Assembly: GCA_019188255.1 (NCBI GenBank)
Contig: JAETXT010000010.1
Coordinates: 1,984,001-2,048,000, forward strand
Direction: 5' to 3'
Source of the DNA: Verticillium longisporum
Lineage: Eukaryota > Ascomycota > Sordariomycetes > Glomerellales > Plectosphaerellaceae
Length of the DNA stretch: 64,000 nucleotides
A program made the position numbers and the translations under genes. Shown here piece by piece: positions 34,140-45,673 of the stretch (its first letter is position 1; every line of letters starts with the position of its first letter). Below the pieces are notes generated by a model, which had not been told where the DNA came from, made no database searches, and saw nothing but the letters and a program-made list of their open reading frames with translations.

Positions 34140-34249
34140 TTCTGTACACATGAGAACAATTCAGTGAAATGAGAAAGGATGGAGTTTGTGATCAATCATA
34201 GCTCAGAAAGGCCGCTTTTGAAAATCCCAATGCTAGCGTGTATCTTGCT

Positions 34250-35605
34250 TCAAAACAGCGGCAGCGCCGCCTCAATCTTGCCGCTGACCTCGCCGAACCC
34301 GACGAGCGCGCCCTCCTTGCCTGCCCAGCCGCGGATGACGAGCGTGTCGCCGTCCTCGAGGAACTTCCTTTCCTCGCCGCCCTCGAGCCGGATCGCCACC
34401 TTGCCGCCCTGCGTCTGCTCGAGGATGCTGCCCTCCGTGCCCGCGTCGGGGCCCGAGATGGTGCCCGAGCCGAGGAGGTCGCCCGTGCGGAGGTTGCAGC
34501 CCGTGATGGTGTGGTGGGCGATCATCTGCGGCCATGACCAGAGCAGGTTGCGCGAGTTGGTCTTGCTGATGGTCGTCTTGTTGCCGGTGGAAGCTGTCTC
34601 TGTCAGCGCGCGGTCCCTCGCCGGCGGCGCGGCCCGGAGCGTGCACTTACTGATGAGGTCGACCTCGAGGTCAATGCCCAAGACGTTGTCCTCCCTGCCT
34701 TCGCGCAGGTAGGGGAGCAAGTCTGTGTCGTTCTTGATGCCCTGCACCTTGCTGCCGTCGAGCGCATCCGCCAGCACGACCCAGGCGCTGATGCTGGTGC
34801 CGAGGTTCTTCGCCGTAAAGGGGCCAAGAGGCACGTACTCCCAGGCCTGCACGTCACGCGCGCTCCAGTCGTTCATGAGGACGTAGCCAAAGACATGCTC
34901 TTCTGCCTTGCCCACGGGAACAGGCTCACCAAGGGTGTTTTCGCGACAGATGAACATGCCAAGCTCGAGCTCTAGGTCGAGCTTGCGGCACGGCTCGAGG
35001 GCGGGCATCTTGGGCTCGGCCTTTGGGTCGAGCAGAATTTGTCCCCATGGCCGGCGGATCGGCGTGCCGGAGACGACAACACTGGAGGCGCGGCCGTGGT
35101 AGGCGACGGGAAGATGAGTGTAGTTGGGCTGGAATGCATTGGCGGGGCCCCGGAAGAGAACGCCGACGTTGTAAGCGTGATGCTTGCCGGCGTAAAAGTC
35201 GGTATAGTCGCCAATCGACAGAGGCAGGTGTGTTTGGACGCTAGACAGAGGGAGCAGCGCAGACTCGCGCAAAGAGGCATTGTCCTTCAGAAGGGCAGCA
35301 TGCTGTGTGTCCTCGGCCAAGATTGACTGAATGTAGGCCCTGACCTCGCGATGGAAGGGTCGGCCCAGCGCAGCAAAGGTGTTTAGCGTCGGCGACGAGA
35401 ACACATGCGCCTGCTTCTTTATCGTCGCTGAACCAGAAAAGCCGTCGGCAGCAGCAAACGCCGCAAGATCGAGTGCATAGTCACCAATGGCAATGGCTGG
35501 ACGGTGCGTCGAGTCGGACTCTGTAGAGATGACGCCAAAGGGAATGTTGGCCAGGGAGAAGTGACTCGCCGGCGAGATGGTTAGCCACGAGGTTTGGGAC
35601 GTCAT
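34250..35605 (-). CDS. fahA: fumarylacetoacetase
   Basis: Two exons, 35605-34651 and 34593-34250, with a 57-nt intron; 432 aa, the usual length. The upstream in-frame ATG at 35719 is not used in this model. The N-terminal SH3-like domain is followed by the catalytic part: DFYAGKHHAYNVGVLFRGP with the general-base His, YHGRASSVVVSGTPIRRPWGQ, LDLELELGMFI with the metal-binding Glu pair, MNDWSARDVQAWEYVPLGPF with the metal Asp and the active-site Lys of FTAKNLG, and GCNLRTGDLLGSGTISGP. It hydrolyses fumarylacetoacetate to fumarate and acetoacetate, the last step of tyrosine catabolism. No homogentisate dioxygenase gene is visible within about 10 kb on either side. Confidence 0.95.
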   Translation of the reverse strand: MTSQTSWLTISPASHFSLANIPFGVISTESDSTHRPAIAIGDYALDLAAFAAADGFSGSATIKKQAHVFSSPTLNTFAALGRPFHREVRAYIQSILAEDTQHAALLKDNASLRESALLPLSSVQTHLPLSIGDYTDFYAGKHHAYNVGVLFRGPANAFQPNYTHLPVAYHGRASSVVVSGTPIRRPWGQILLDPKAEPKMPALEPCRKLDLELELGMFICRENTLGEPVPVGKAEEHVFGYVLMNDWSARDVQAWEYVPLGPFTAKNLGTSISAWVVLADALDGSKVQGIKNDTDLLPYLREGREDNVLGIDLEVDLISKCTLRAAPPARDRALTETASTGNKTTISKTNSRNLLWSWPQMIAHHTITGCNLRTGDLLGSGTISGPDAGTEGSILEQTQGGKVAIRLEGGEERKFLEDGDTLVIRGWAGKEGALVGFGEVSGKIEAALPLF

Positions 35606-35904
35606 GGTGACAATGTGTTGTGCTGGTAGGTATCGGCGGTAAATTGCCAAGGGAGGTACGGGCGTTTTCGCGAACAATAATCGATATGAAGAAAGTCGTA
35701 GACGCGTGTGCCAGGTCAAAAGAACGTTGTCGAGAGCAGAGCCGATTGCATTCAGGAAGGTCTACCATTGCAGGTTGCTGACATGGGCGCTCAATCCCGC
35801 TGCAAGCCGAGCGGCAAGTGGAGGGGTCGCGCGGAATGAAGTCAAAAGTGAGGGGCAGAGTTGCGACCACCGTGGGGAGCCGAAGGCGGGCGTCAAGGCC
35901 GAGT

Positions 35905-38900
35905 CTAGACGACGGCCTGTTCCGCTGCTGTTGCTGTTGTAGCCGCAGTACGTCGTTGACCAGAGGGAACCCCATTGGGGGACAGCGCATCAAGACGGAT
36001 GTCTGCTGTCCTGTTCAAACTTCTGCATCGCCACCACGATCGATGCCTCGTCGTTTCTTCATCCGCAGTGCCGTCCTGAGTTGCTTCTGCTGTTGTGTTG
36101 CCTTTGGAGTGTTCAGACCTAACACTAGGATCCTCCCCAGATACATCGCTTGATGCCCCTTCTGGACCCCTAGCCTTCGCTTTGTGTCTGCCACGCTCCT
36201 CCAGACGGCGGTCACGTCGGGCGTCTCTCACCTGCTTTTTCAACTTGCGCGTCACGGATACGGCGTGTTCCTGGACGCTGTCACTAGTAAGTCCTATATC
36301 CAACCACTTTCCATATATCGGTGTTTTCGTGACGATGGCACACGCGACAACATGCCAGATCGACCACAGAAACGTCCTGATCCACGTGCTGAAGGCGATC
36401 GCGAGGGTGATAACGATGATGAAGATGGAGACGGGGACTGTAGCTTTGTTAGCGTGTTAGCTGTCATGTCAGGCAGGTCGTGCCTTGCATATTGTGGCAA
36501 ATTCCTGGCCAATCTTGAGACTCCCATTGGATCCGAGTTCAAGTGCATTCATCCCGAAGATGGCGGCTGTGAAGGTCAATGGGAGCTGTAAACTGTTAGA
36601 TACGGCTGTTGATGCAAAGACTCCAGGATCGCGGCAACTTACGAACACGATTGTCACAACAGTGAACAGCATGATTGATCGCCCTTGTTTGACGGTTTCC
36701 TCGGACTGCTTCAGAGACATCCAGGCCTGGACCACACCAGCTTGCTGTTGCTTCAGGGCAAGAAGTCCCTTCACCTGTAAAGTGTCAGTCTGTGGTTCCA
36801 GTGCGCCCGAGGTGGGATGATCAGCTCACGCCTTCGCAAGTACTCAGGGCACTATCCCGCAATTGCTCCAGCTCTTTGATACGCCACTTGATCTTCGTTT
36901 GCACCTCTTTGGCATTCAGTTCGAAGAAACGAAAGATTTGCTTCCTTGCTTCTGGATCGTTATACACGGTAGGCTGAGGAGCTTGCCTGGCGTTAGGCGT
37001 CGGCGACGTTGTATTTTGGCTGGGAGAGGGCATCTGCCCCCCTCGCCGTATCTGCGCTTGCCCCCGATATGGCTTCCGATAGTACTCCCCATATATCGTC
37101 CGAAATGTAAACGTCTAGCATGTGTTTTACATGAGTTATGAAGCTTTCCAAGACGAAAAGATGTGATCTAACAACGTAGATCATAATGTCGAGCTCTTCT
37201 TTGATGTCCTCGATCTCTCTGTGTAAGGCAGCCTCCGGGTTGATGTCGAGCAATGGCACGTGAAGTTCTGACATCTCACTGTTTCCCGGCCGTCGGTAGA
37301 TAAGGTTAGCGTTATCTGTCCACTTATAAAGCTTGTCATAGGCAATTGTCTCCTTTCTCGACTGCGGCGCGTCAATACATGTCACTAAGGTACGTAATGC
37401 GTTTATATTCTTACCACATTACCGATTGCCTCTGAGAACTGGTCAATGACCTGTGGTTGCCGATCACTCTTCCGCGCACGATCGAAGAATGTATTGGAGC
37501 ATTCGTCAATAACCAGGAGTCCCAAATCGAACACTGACCGGATTTGGTTGGGACGAGCTCTGTCAAGCTTTGTGCGGATTGCTTTGTGTACACCGGAGTA
37601 ATCGTACTTCTGAGTGCCGTATCTTTTCGGGAAGGAAGTTATGAGCGTCTTCTCGTCCAATACCCACATCCAAAGTTGGTCAACCATCATCACACGAGAG
37701 ACCTTTTGGATCCCTGCCGTGCAGCTGCGGCAAGGACTTTCATATAGATCCTGATGGTCAGGCCAACCTCCATTGTCGAATTGGTGGAAGTCTTTTGACT
37801 TTGCTGTCGTTGCACGATACACGACCTGGTCACGGTCGCGACTCTTGGTGGTGTTCAAGGTCCAGTAGTAGGCCTGGTCGAGGGTCCGCCTGGGATGAAG
37901 TGGAGGGTCCCAATTCAAGTAATTCTTCAACAGTCTCCTGTCCCGAAAAGTTGACATAGCCTCGTAGAGCCTAGCAGCATCCACAAGGAACTGGCCTAAC
38001 TCTCTCTTCGGGTTCGTTGTTGATAGAATGACCCGCCCATTCTTTTCGATTCGGAGTCCCTGTTTAACAAGGACAGGATTTGGATCTGGGAGGACCGACT
38101 CTATGAGTTGGTTCCTTTTGGGCTGAATCTTTGGTGCAAGGCTCGGGCGAAGATCGGGGTGAAGGGCCTTTCTAGCTTTTATGCGCTCCTCTCTCCTTTT
38201 TTGTTCTTTTTGTTGGCGATTCTCGAACCATTGGTCAGCAAGGACTTCCATTTCTAGCGCAAATTTGTTGCGCAACCTGTCAGTCTCCCAGTGAAGATAC
38301 GGCATCTCAGCTTCGAGTCAGCAGCATATTGAGACGAGGATTGTTCAGAGTCACCATACGAATAATACCATATTTCTTGGTGTTTGGCTCAATAATTCTG
38401 TGTCTGGAAGGGGGTCAGGGCCAAGCGCGATACGAAGGATGATAGAGTCACAAACCAGAAGAAACGGCCTCGCACATGGGCCGCATATGGCGAGAATGGG
38501 GCGACGAGCCTGCAGACCCATGCATTTGTCCCCGCCAGTACTGTGGCCTAAGCATCATGTAGGTCTTGGTGTTGTATGGCTCTTGCAGCTCGTGGATGAC
38601 GCCGTCAAAGCTAGGAGGATCCTGGCCGTAGTACAGATCAAGTGCTCGCTGGCCCTGTTAGAGTAGTCCAATTACTGCAGACAAGACTCTTGTGGAAAGA
38701 CAAATACCTCGATCCACTACATTTGCCGTTAGTTTCAGGGCAGGTAATAGAAGTATAGACGAGGACCACTTACGCTCATGTTGTTCGCAGGAAAGTGCAC
38801 ATATGAAAGGGAATCCTTTGAGCGCAGCTCTAAGAGCCGGTTAGGCGATTTCTCATACTTGTCCCCGAGCTTCAGAATAGTCGCCACGTTCGTTGTCTCG

Positions 38901-39595
38901 AGTTCCATTTTACCTTTCGAGGCTTTCGCCGGCGGTTCAGCGTGAGTCTCTCGGCCTCTGGCCTCAAAGTTTTCCTTGGGGAGGCTCTCTGAGTCCTCAT
39001 AGAGGATGACATGGACGCTGATATCTTCTTCAGGATTATAATCGTCCTCCGGCGGCTCTAAAATTGGTGTTTGAGCCTGTGGTGTGTTGGCTCTGGCGTT
39101 GTCTTCGTCGCCCAGGTTCACTGATTCCGACGCCGGGGTGGAAGAATGATTTGGCCTGGATGAAAGGTAACATGGTAGAGGATTGAGTCCGGACTGTGCA
39201 ATGAGCTTGACACCATCCCCGTATTCGGCTGAAGCTCTCCACTTCATTAGGCTCTCTTCGAAGTTGTGCACGATGTATCTCTCGTCTGGGGACCTAGCCA
39301 GCGCCTTTCGGATATTGTCGAACCGCTCCATATTCCGGTCGCATTGTTTCTTCCACTTGGTCATTTTCGCTTCAACGTGGTTCTTCACACGCGCTTCCTG
39401 GTCCTTTTGTGGCTCATTGACTTTGAGTCGGTCCCGCTCGCGCTCCAATTCTTTCGCCCACACCTGATGGTTTACGTCGAAGAAGCCTGCCCGTTCTCCC
39501 ACTTTGATGCAGCCCAAGTAATGCAGCATGTGATTGCTGATATTATCATCGTGTTGTTCAGAGCTGAGACAAGTTATCTGTGGATAGTCGGACAT
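35905..39595 (-). CDS. CorA-like Mg2+ transporter family protein, ten exons
   Basis: Exons: 39595-38774, 38716-38708 (9 nt), 38654-38456, 38403-38360, 38305-37415, 37361-37113, 37051-36830, 36774-36643, 36585-36489 and 36437-35905. The sum is 3198 nt, or 1065 aa, in one frame. Two introns are less certain: 37052-37112 (weak GTTTAC donor), and 36438-36488, which has a GC donor (T-GCAAGG) and makes the protein read IFPVSIFII. The long N-terminal part has a coiled-coil-like stretch and conserved NMVLFMPYLHWETDR and QAYYWTLNTT blocks, as in many fungal CorA-like proteins. The channel end has TM1 (about 845-866) closing in the GMN signature (867-869), then TM2 (889-908) and a basic disordered tail. 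GMN proteins carry Mg2+; transport by this large fungal subgroup is inferred only. Confidence 0.85.
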
Positions 39596-41412
39596 TGTTT
39601 CCTAAAAAAACCGATGAAGCATGACAAGAGGTTGACCAAACTGAACCATGTTCTCTGGCCACGCCTGGGTAGCGGAGGACCGTGTTAAATAGGCGATTTC
39701 GGGGCGAGATGCGGCTCAACTCGAACAGCATGCTACGACGACTGACGACATGGGAACTCGGGGGGCGGCCTTGGGGTGCAGCCTCGTCCCGAACAAAACA
39801 GGTTCGCCAAGAACAGCCATAACCGGGGGGGTTGCGGGCATGCAAGCCCCTCAGAAGACAGGCCAAAAGGTTCAGCCCGCTCTGCTCTTGTGGATGACGA
39901 GAGCGCCGAGCGAGCAGGAGTTGGACCAACAGGAAGCGAGCTGTGGGAGGCATATACAACCCAACAAGCTATCAAAGCACCACCCTCCAAGGCTCGGCCG
40001 TAAAAACAAGTTGGTGGTCAGCAATGAGCTTGTCCCACGAATGATGGTTGGGCCAAAATTGACTGTCAGTACAAGGGCAGGTGCAGAAGGCTTGTCGAAA
40101 CCGCAAGGCTGTAAGAATGGTGTCCGGATAGGGTGTCGTACGCGTGGAGGATCAGCAAATAGTGAACTATTCCCGGTGGTGCATGATGCCCGTGGCCGTA
40201 CTGGGATGTCTTGGCTATGCTTCACTTGGGGTGATCAGGCTACCTAGTTGAACCGAGCACGCGAGGCTGGCAGAAGCCGACCAATGTGGCTTACGGTGAG
40301 TCCGATGTGAAACGTGACGAGTCGGTCATTGAGGGGAAGCGAGATCTCGATGGCGGACAAGTTGATTCTGCAATCATCGCGTGCCGAAAAGAGAGGGTTT
40401 ACGAAAGAGGTGGGGGGCCATGTAGCCGCGCGGATTCGAAGCCTGCGGACGCTGTCTTGTCCTCGGAATCCGTGTTTCGTGTTTGAAGACAGAGTCTCAT
40501 GAGAAATGTCAGTTCTGTTTCTCATGGCAGCACTGTAGTCGACTTTCGGTCGCTATTGCTTTCAACTGCGATTGTCTTGTCTGGGAGCTGTTGTGCACGA
40601 AGGTGGCTATGTGATCGGAGTACCTACCTAGGCTTCGAGGGAGCTGGTTGTTCCAAAGGTGGTCAGAGCTCCCACCGGCCCGGCCCAAGTCCCGACTCTG
40701 CTCCTCCCTGCCCCTCGTCTCTGCCAAGCCTGCCTACCCACCATTCCCCCTCCTCTGCTGCCCCTCCTCCAGACGATTCCCCAGCTACTATCGACTGGAG
40801 ACATTGAAAGCACAACCCGCATCTGGACAGACCCAATTATTCAACAGAAACCCAAACTTCATCGAGTTGGAAATCCTGATGTCTTGAGAAGCAACAGAAA
40901 GAATATCCAGAAGACGACGATCCCAACATGGCTACTGGCCCCCACGTCGGGTCCCTCACGTAATACAGGAATAGCCTCAACAACCCGACAGTACCCGTCC
41001 CCCAGCGACCATCCCACCCAAGAGATCCAATCGCAGCATCGGCAGACGCAACAGTTGCGATGCCAATCCCACGCTCCCAGCCTCAGGGTGCGCTAGCGCC
41101 ACGCCTGTCATGTCAACACCTGCTGTACGGATGGACACGACGCGGGCATAACCCAGAAAGCCTTTGAGTGCAAGGCCTGGACCGACCAAAGAACCCAGGG
41201 AATGAAGGCTGAAATGCTCCCCGAGCAAGCGACCAGGGGAGTTCGACGCGCCAAGCGATGCCACGATCCGCGCTGAAAATTATTTCGCTCGACATCATTC
41301 TATCCTGGGCGCCGCGCCTGACCAACTAAAAAATCTGTCACGCCCATGCCACATGCTATCTGACTCAACGTCTCCAACATTTTTTTTCTCATTCGCACCC
41401 ACCGACCGTGCC
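39596..41412. other. divergent promoter region, no gene seen
   Basis: About 1.8 kb between the CorA-like gene and the MFS gene. A 165-residue frame at 39750-40247 (+) has no domain or signal and a composition unlike its neighbours. A TACCTACCTAGG motif is at 40621-40632, and C/T-rich leader sequence precedes 41413. Confidence 0.45.
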
Positions 41413-43093
41413 ATGGCTGACGAAAAACGTATTGACGAGCCCAATGCAGTCGCGCCGGCTTCCGCTGCCGTCGCCGACCCCACGCCGGCAGATGTTGGGG
41501 CCGCCAGGGCCATGTCCCCGACTGCCGACGTTAGCGGCGCAACCAAAATTCGGGGTGGCGATGAAGCTCTCGCCATGGTTGGCGAGCAGCAGCACAGCTA
41601 TGATCCAGCCGTTGCAGCGCGTGCTGTGCGTAAGATTGATTGGTTCCTCATGCCTGCCATGATCTTTGGCTGTAAGTCAAGCCGCTTCGCCCGCACAACA
41701 TAATCCATCGTCCAACAGCCCGTACTAACAAACAATAGATGGACTTGTCTACTACGACAAGGCCATCTTGGGATCGGCTGTCCTGTTTGGCATGACGAAG
41801 GATCTCAAACTCTCGATTGTCGTCGACGCCACCACGACACCTCCCACCATGGACACGACTCGCATGTCGTGGGCGACCTCGCTCTTCTACTTTGGCATGC
41901 TCGGTGGCCTGTACCCCATGACATATGCCCTTCAGCGCTTCGACATTGGTCGCATCCTCGGAGGCATCGTCATTCTCTGGGCCGGCATTTGCATGCTGAC
42001 GGCGGCCGTCGTCGATTACAAGGGTCTCTACGTTCAGCGCTTCTTCCTTGGCTTTGTCGAGTCCATTATACCCACGGGCTTCATGTGCATCGTCTCTGGC
42101 TACTACACGCAAAAGGAACAATCCATGCGCCAGAGCTGGTGGTTTTCCTCCACTGGCCTGTTCACCATTCTCGGCGGTGCCCTCAACTACGGCTTTGCCC
42201 AGATCACTGGCGGGGCACTCACCCGATGGCAGTACATCTACCTCCTCGCGGGATGCCTCACGTTCCTCTTTGGCATCTTCTGCTTCTTCATGCCCAACTC
42301 ACCTGTCAACGCCTGGTTCCTGACGCCTGAGGAGCGATTCGTGGCCGTCGAGCGCCTCCGCTACGGCCAGACCGGTGTTCGCTGCACGACCTTCAAGTTC
42401 TCCCAGGTCAAGGAGGCCATCCTCGACATCAAGGTCTGGCTCGTGGCCATCATGATGGCGTCAGCCTACACCATGAACGGCGCCGTCTCGGGCTTCGGTC
42501 CCCTCATCGTCTCCACGTTCGGCTGGACCGCCCGCGAGTCCATCCTGTTCCAGTTCCCGCTCGGCGGCCTCTGCTTCCTCGTCATTCTCGCCACGGGCTT
42601 CGCGGGCTCCCGCTTCCCCAATATTCGCATCTTCATGCTCATCGCCTGCTGCCTGCCCGTCATCGCCGGCTGCGCCATCATCTGGAAGTCGGCCTGGTAC
42701 CACCACGCCCCGGCCCCCGTCATCGGCTACTCGATCACGGGCTTCTTCGGCGGCGTCGTCTCCCTCATCATCACCGTCGGCATGTCCAACGTCGCCGGCC
42801 ACACCAAGAAGAGCTTCATGGCCGCCACCATCTTCGTCGCCTACTGCGTCGGCAACATTGTCGGCCCCCTGCTCGTGCGCTCCCAGAGCAGGCCCGGCCA
42901 CTACCCCGAGCTCTGGACCGGCCTCATCGTCTGCTACGTCATCTGCATCCTCGCCGCCGTCGCCCTGTACTTTGTCCTGCGCAGGGAGAATGCCAAGCGG
43001 GAGGGCCAGGCTGTTGACGAGGAGGAGCGCGCCAAGCTTGCTTTCCAGGACTTGACGGACAAGGAGAACCCGTACTTCCGCTACGTCATGTGA
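41413..43093 (+). CDS. MFS permease, anion:cation symporter (allantoate/Dal5-like) family
   Basis: Two exons, 41413-41671 and 41739-43093. The 67-nt intron has donor GTAAGT, branch site GTACTAACA and acceptor AATAG; 537 aa. A disordered Ala/Pro/Asp-rich N-terminus of about 65 residues precedes RKIDWFLMPAMIFGYGLVYYDKAILG, the Dal5-type TM1. The sequence continues with LFYFGMLGGLYPMTYALQRF, the TM4 region GFVESIIPTGFMCIVSGYYT, a central loop, and six further helices ending with LRRENAKREG and a charged tail. It is a plasma-membrane importer of a small anion; allantoate, ureidosuccinate or a vitamin are family substrates, and none is favoured by the neighbours. It is clearly diverged from the 15.0-16.8 kb permease, so not a recent duplicate. 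Confidence 0.9.
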
Positions 43094-43831
43094 GGGCGGG
43101 CACTCAGATGACGGAAGTCAACATACTATGTGGTGGGATGTGATGGTAGGAGATGGATACACGATACCCAAAATAAACATATGATCGTTGCTTGTCACAA
43201 GAAGCACATTCATATGGGTGTATGACATGTGATTGAGGGCCTTTGGTAGGCCATGATGTCACGCGTGTGGTAGATCCTCGTGGACCATTCTGACGCTGCA
43301 AACACATGACAGTATAACTCATAGAATGGACAGCTCTCAACTCCATTCAACGACACCCGATCCCTGGCGGTCCCGGGTACCTATCCCGAGAACAAACGGA
43401 AAATCCTGGGCTTTTTTGGGGGATCTCAATCTTCGACCCGAAATTTGTCGCAAACGTGATTCAAGCATCACTCCCTGATCAACAAGATCAAGCAAGAAAA
43501 AATTGAAAGGCCTTTCTCGGCAGCGTATTATCGCTCATGTCCCCCTAGACGCCAATCTATGCAAGAGAAAGAAGCCGAGGCACGCGTCGACCCCGTGGGC
43601 GCGCGACAAAAGTACCCCGAGAGGGAAAATAAAAGAGGTTAAAACAAAGTGACCAAGGGCCCCCGCGTGTACGCCGCGCCTCCGTTGCGCTGTCCTTGTG
43701 CCGTTTGAAATCCAAGATTGCATGCCGCCCATTCGCAGATGCTATGCTGCCCCATCCCCGTGTTTCCGAAATAACGCCAAAAGCCAGAATCGTGTCGCTA
43801 AACGAATAAACCCCCGTCGTCGCCGTTTTCG
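43094..43831. other. intergenic between converging genes, no gene seen
   Basis: 738 bases at the 3' ends of two converging genes. Only short, domain-free frames are seen. Confidence 0.5.
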
Positions 43832-45673
43832 CTACCTCGGTACCTCTTCTTCTTTGGGTGTCTCTGCTGCTAATGGCTGCTCCGCCGGTGCTTCGTTCCT
43901 CGGCAGCTCCTCCTGCGCTGTTTGCATCGTTTCCAGGGGCTCAGTCGGTGGCGGTGGTGGCACTTGGGGCGGTGGTGGATGATCGTTAGAAGAAAGCTCA
44001 GCGGGCATGTTCTCGTCGCCAAGCTGTCCATCATTGAGCTCTGCTGGTAGGCCTGGCCTTGTATGTGCTGGCACAGAGCCCGGTGCCGACGGTACCGGGG
44101 GGACGCCCTGGAGATCAGTCTTCGTCGTGGCCATTGGCGCAACCATGGGGAACTGTGGCGAGCCAAACCCTGGCTGCGACTGCCCCGTGTGCTGCGCTGC
44201 TATTGGCACCTGCTGCTGATACATGCTGTAGCTGTGTTGCGGCCAGATGGAGCCAGGGGGACCGTAGTGCGGGGAATGCGGTGGCCACGGCGTGTGTGTT
44301 GAGGCACTGCCCGGTGAAGCCGTCGCTTGTCGGTTCGGGTCCTGCGGATCAGGCGAATCTTGGTGAGGTCCCTGTTGGGTTGGCGTCGGATACCCCTGAG
44401 GATAGGGGTGCATAGGCATCGGGAAATATGCCGGCATGTAAGGATGAGGCCCCGGTGGCACAGACTGTCCATCTGGTGAGTTGGACGAGGTGGATTGAGG
44501 GGGAATGGCGGCCCGTAGTATGGGTAGTGAGGGTGAGGTGGGTAGTGAGCCCATGGTGGATAAGCAGCCATGGCATGTGTCATGTGTGGCGATGTGACCG
44601 TCTTGTCCGCCTCAGAAGCTTGCGTCGTCGTCTGAGACTTGGTGCTGGCGCTTGACTTTTGGCGCATGTCATGGAGAGCACGACCTGCGATGTGTCAGCT
44701 GTTATATCCCCAGTCATGGCGTGGTGCATCCTATTGATAGGCCAGGGAAGAAAACATACCGAAGCGAGCGACTGTGACAACAAAGAGGAGAAAATTGGCA
44801 GTTGCCACGCCGGTGGCTGCGAAGGTTGCCACGACAAATCCGCGGGCATATTCCTGGATGAACTCATTATAATGTTTCTTGTACTCAGGGCCTAGGCCAG
44901 TGACATAGGCATCGATAGAGTCAAGGTCATCCGAATGACTGGCGAGAAGTGATGTCACGATGAGCCAGAATACCAGGCTCAGGATTTCAAGACCGCTGGG
45001 ATCCATGTCAGCAAGTTGCGATACGACATCAACACAGGTCCTCACGTACAGGTGGACCCAACAGTTGTACATGATGGGGAGAACGAGAACTGCTGTGCCG
45101 AGCCACGCCAGATAGACGAGGGTCCAGGAGAAGGCGAACCATGCGAAAGCTAAAGAAAACAAGTCAGTAACCTAGGGAGGAAGCGCGAGCCAGGTACATT
45201 GAGGGAACACTTACGATACCCCTCGGACCCGCTCCAGTTCTTCCAGAGAGTCAGCCAGCTTTCTTGACTGGATTTGCCTGTAGGATTGCGAATGGAGATC
45301 TGTCGTACCGTGATCCTCCTATACCCAACGGCCTTTTGTATAGTGGCTACCCCATATGCGGTCAGGGCCAGTGTGGCTATGGCGAGGAGCTGTATGATCC
45401 GTCAGTACGTCGACCCATATCACAGATTGACAGACGATTTCTGCCTACCAGCTGCAAAACGCGAACTCCGGCAATCCAAACAGACATGTGCGGAACATGA
45501 CTGCGGTTGCGGCCGTCTTTGGCCCAGATATTCTTTGTCAGGAAACGGTGCACATGGTGCTTGGTGCGCTGGAGGAACGTCGTCGGAGGCGTCGAGTTTT
45601 TGGGTTCGGCATCCACGGGGGAGCCAGAGGGCGTGGTCGCGTCTTCTGCCGGCTTTGGTTCCTGAGCATCCAT
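43832..45673 (-). CDS. four-TM (MARVEL-like) membrane protein with Pro-rich tail; one-base frameshift in last exon
   Basis: Exons: 45673-45449, 45389-45215, 45149-44760 and 44684-43832, with introns of 59, 65 and 75 nt. Four membrane segments are seen: LLAIATLALTAYGVATI, then FAFSWTLVYLAWLGTAVLVL, LEILSLVFWLIVTSLLA and VVATFAATGVATANFLLFVVTVA. This arrangement resembles MARVEL-type proteins, though I cannot prove the family. The last exon codes for a cytosolic tail rich in Pro, Tyr, His and Gln (PPWAHYPPHPHYPYYGPP; PMPMHPYPQGYPTP) and ends in an acidic Glu/Pro stretch. The same composition switches frame at the run of five G (five C on the coding strand) at 44499-44503. Adding one base would make a 547-residue frame, and no splice signals explain the jump, so an indel error or a true frameshift is likely. 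Confidence 0.7.

Noticed and set aside
33360..34151. 263-residue minus-strand open frame
   Set aside because: Gly/Val-rich antisense shadow of the maleylacetoacetate isomerase gene.
39750..40247. 165-residue plus-strand frame between the CorA-like and MFS genes
   Set aside because: No domain, signal or splice partner; likely chance in a GC-rich spacer.
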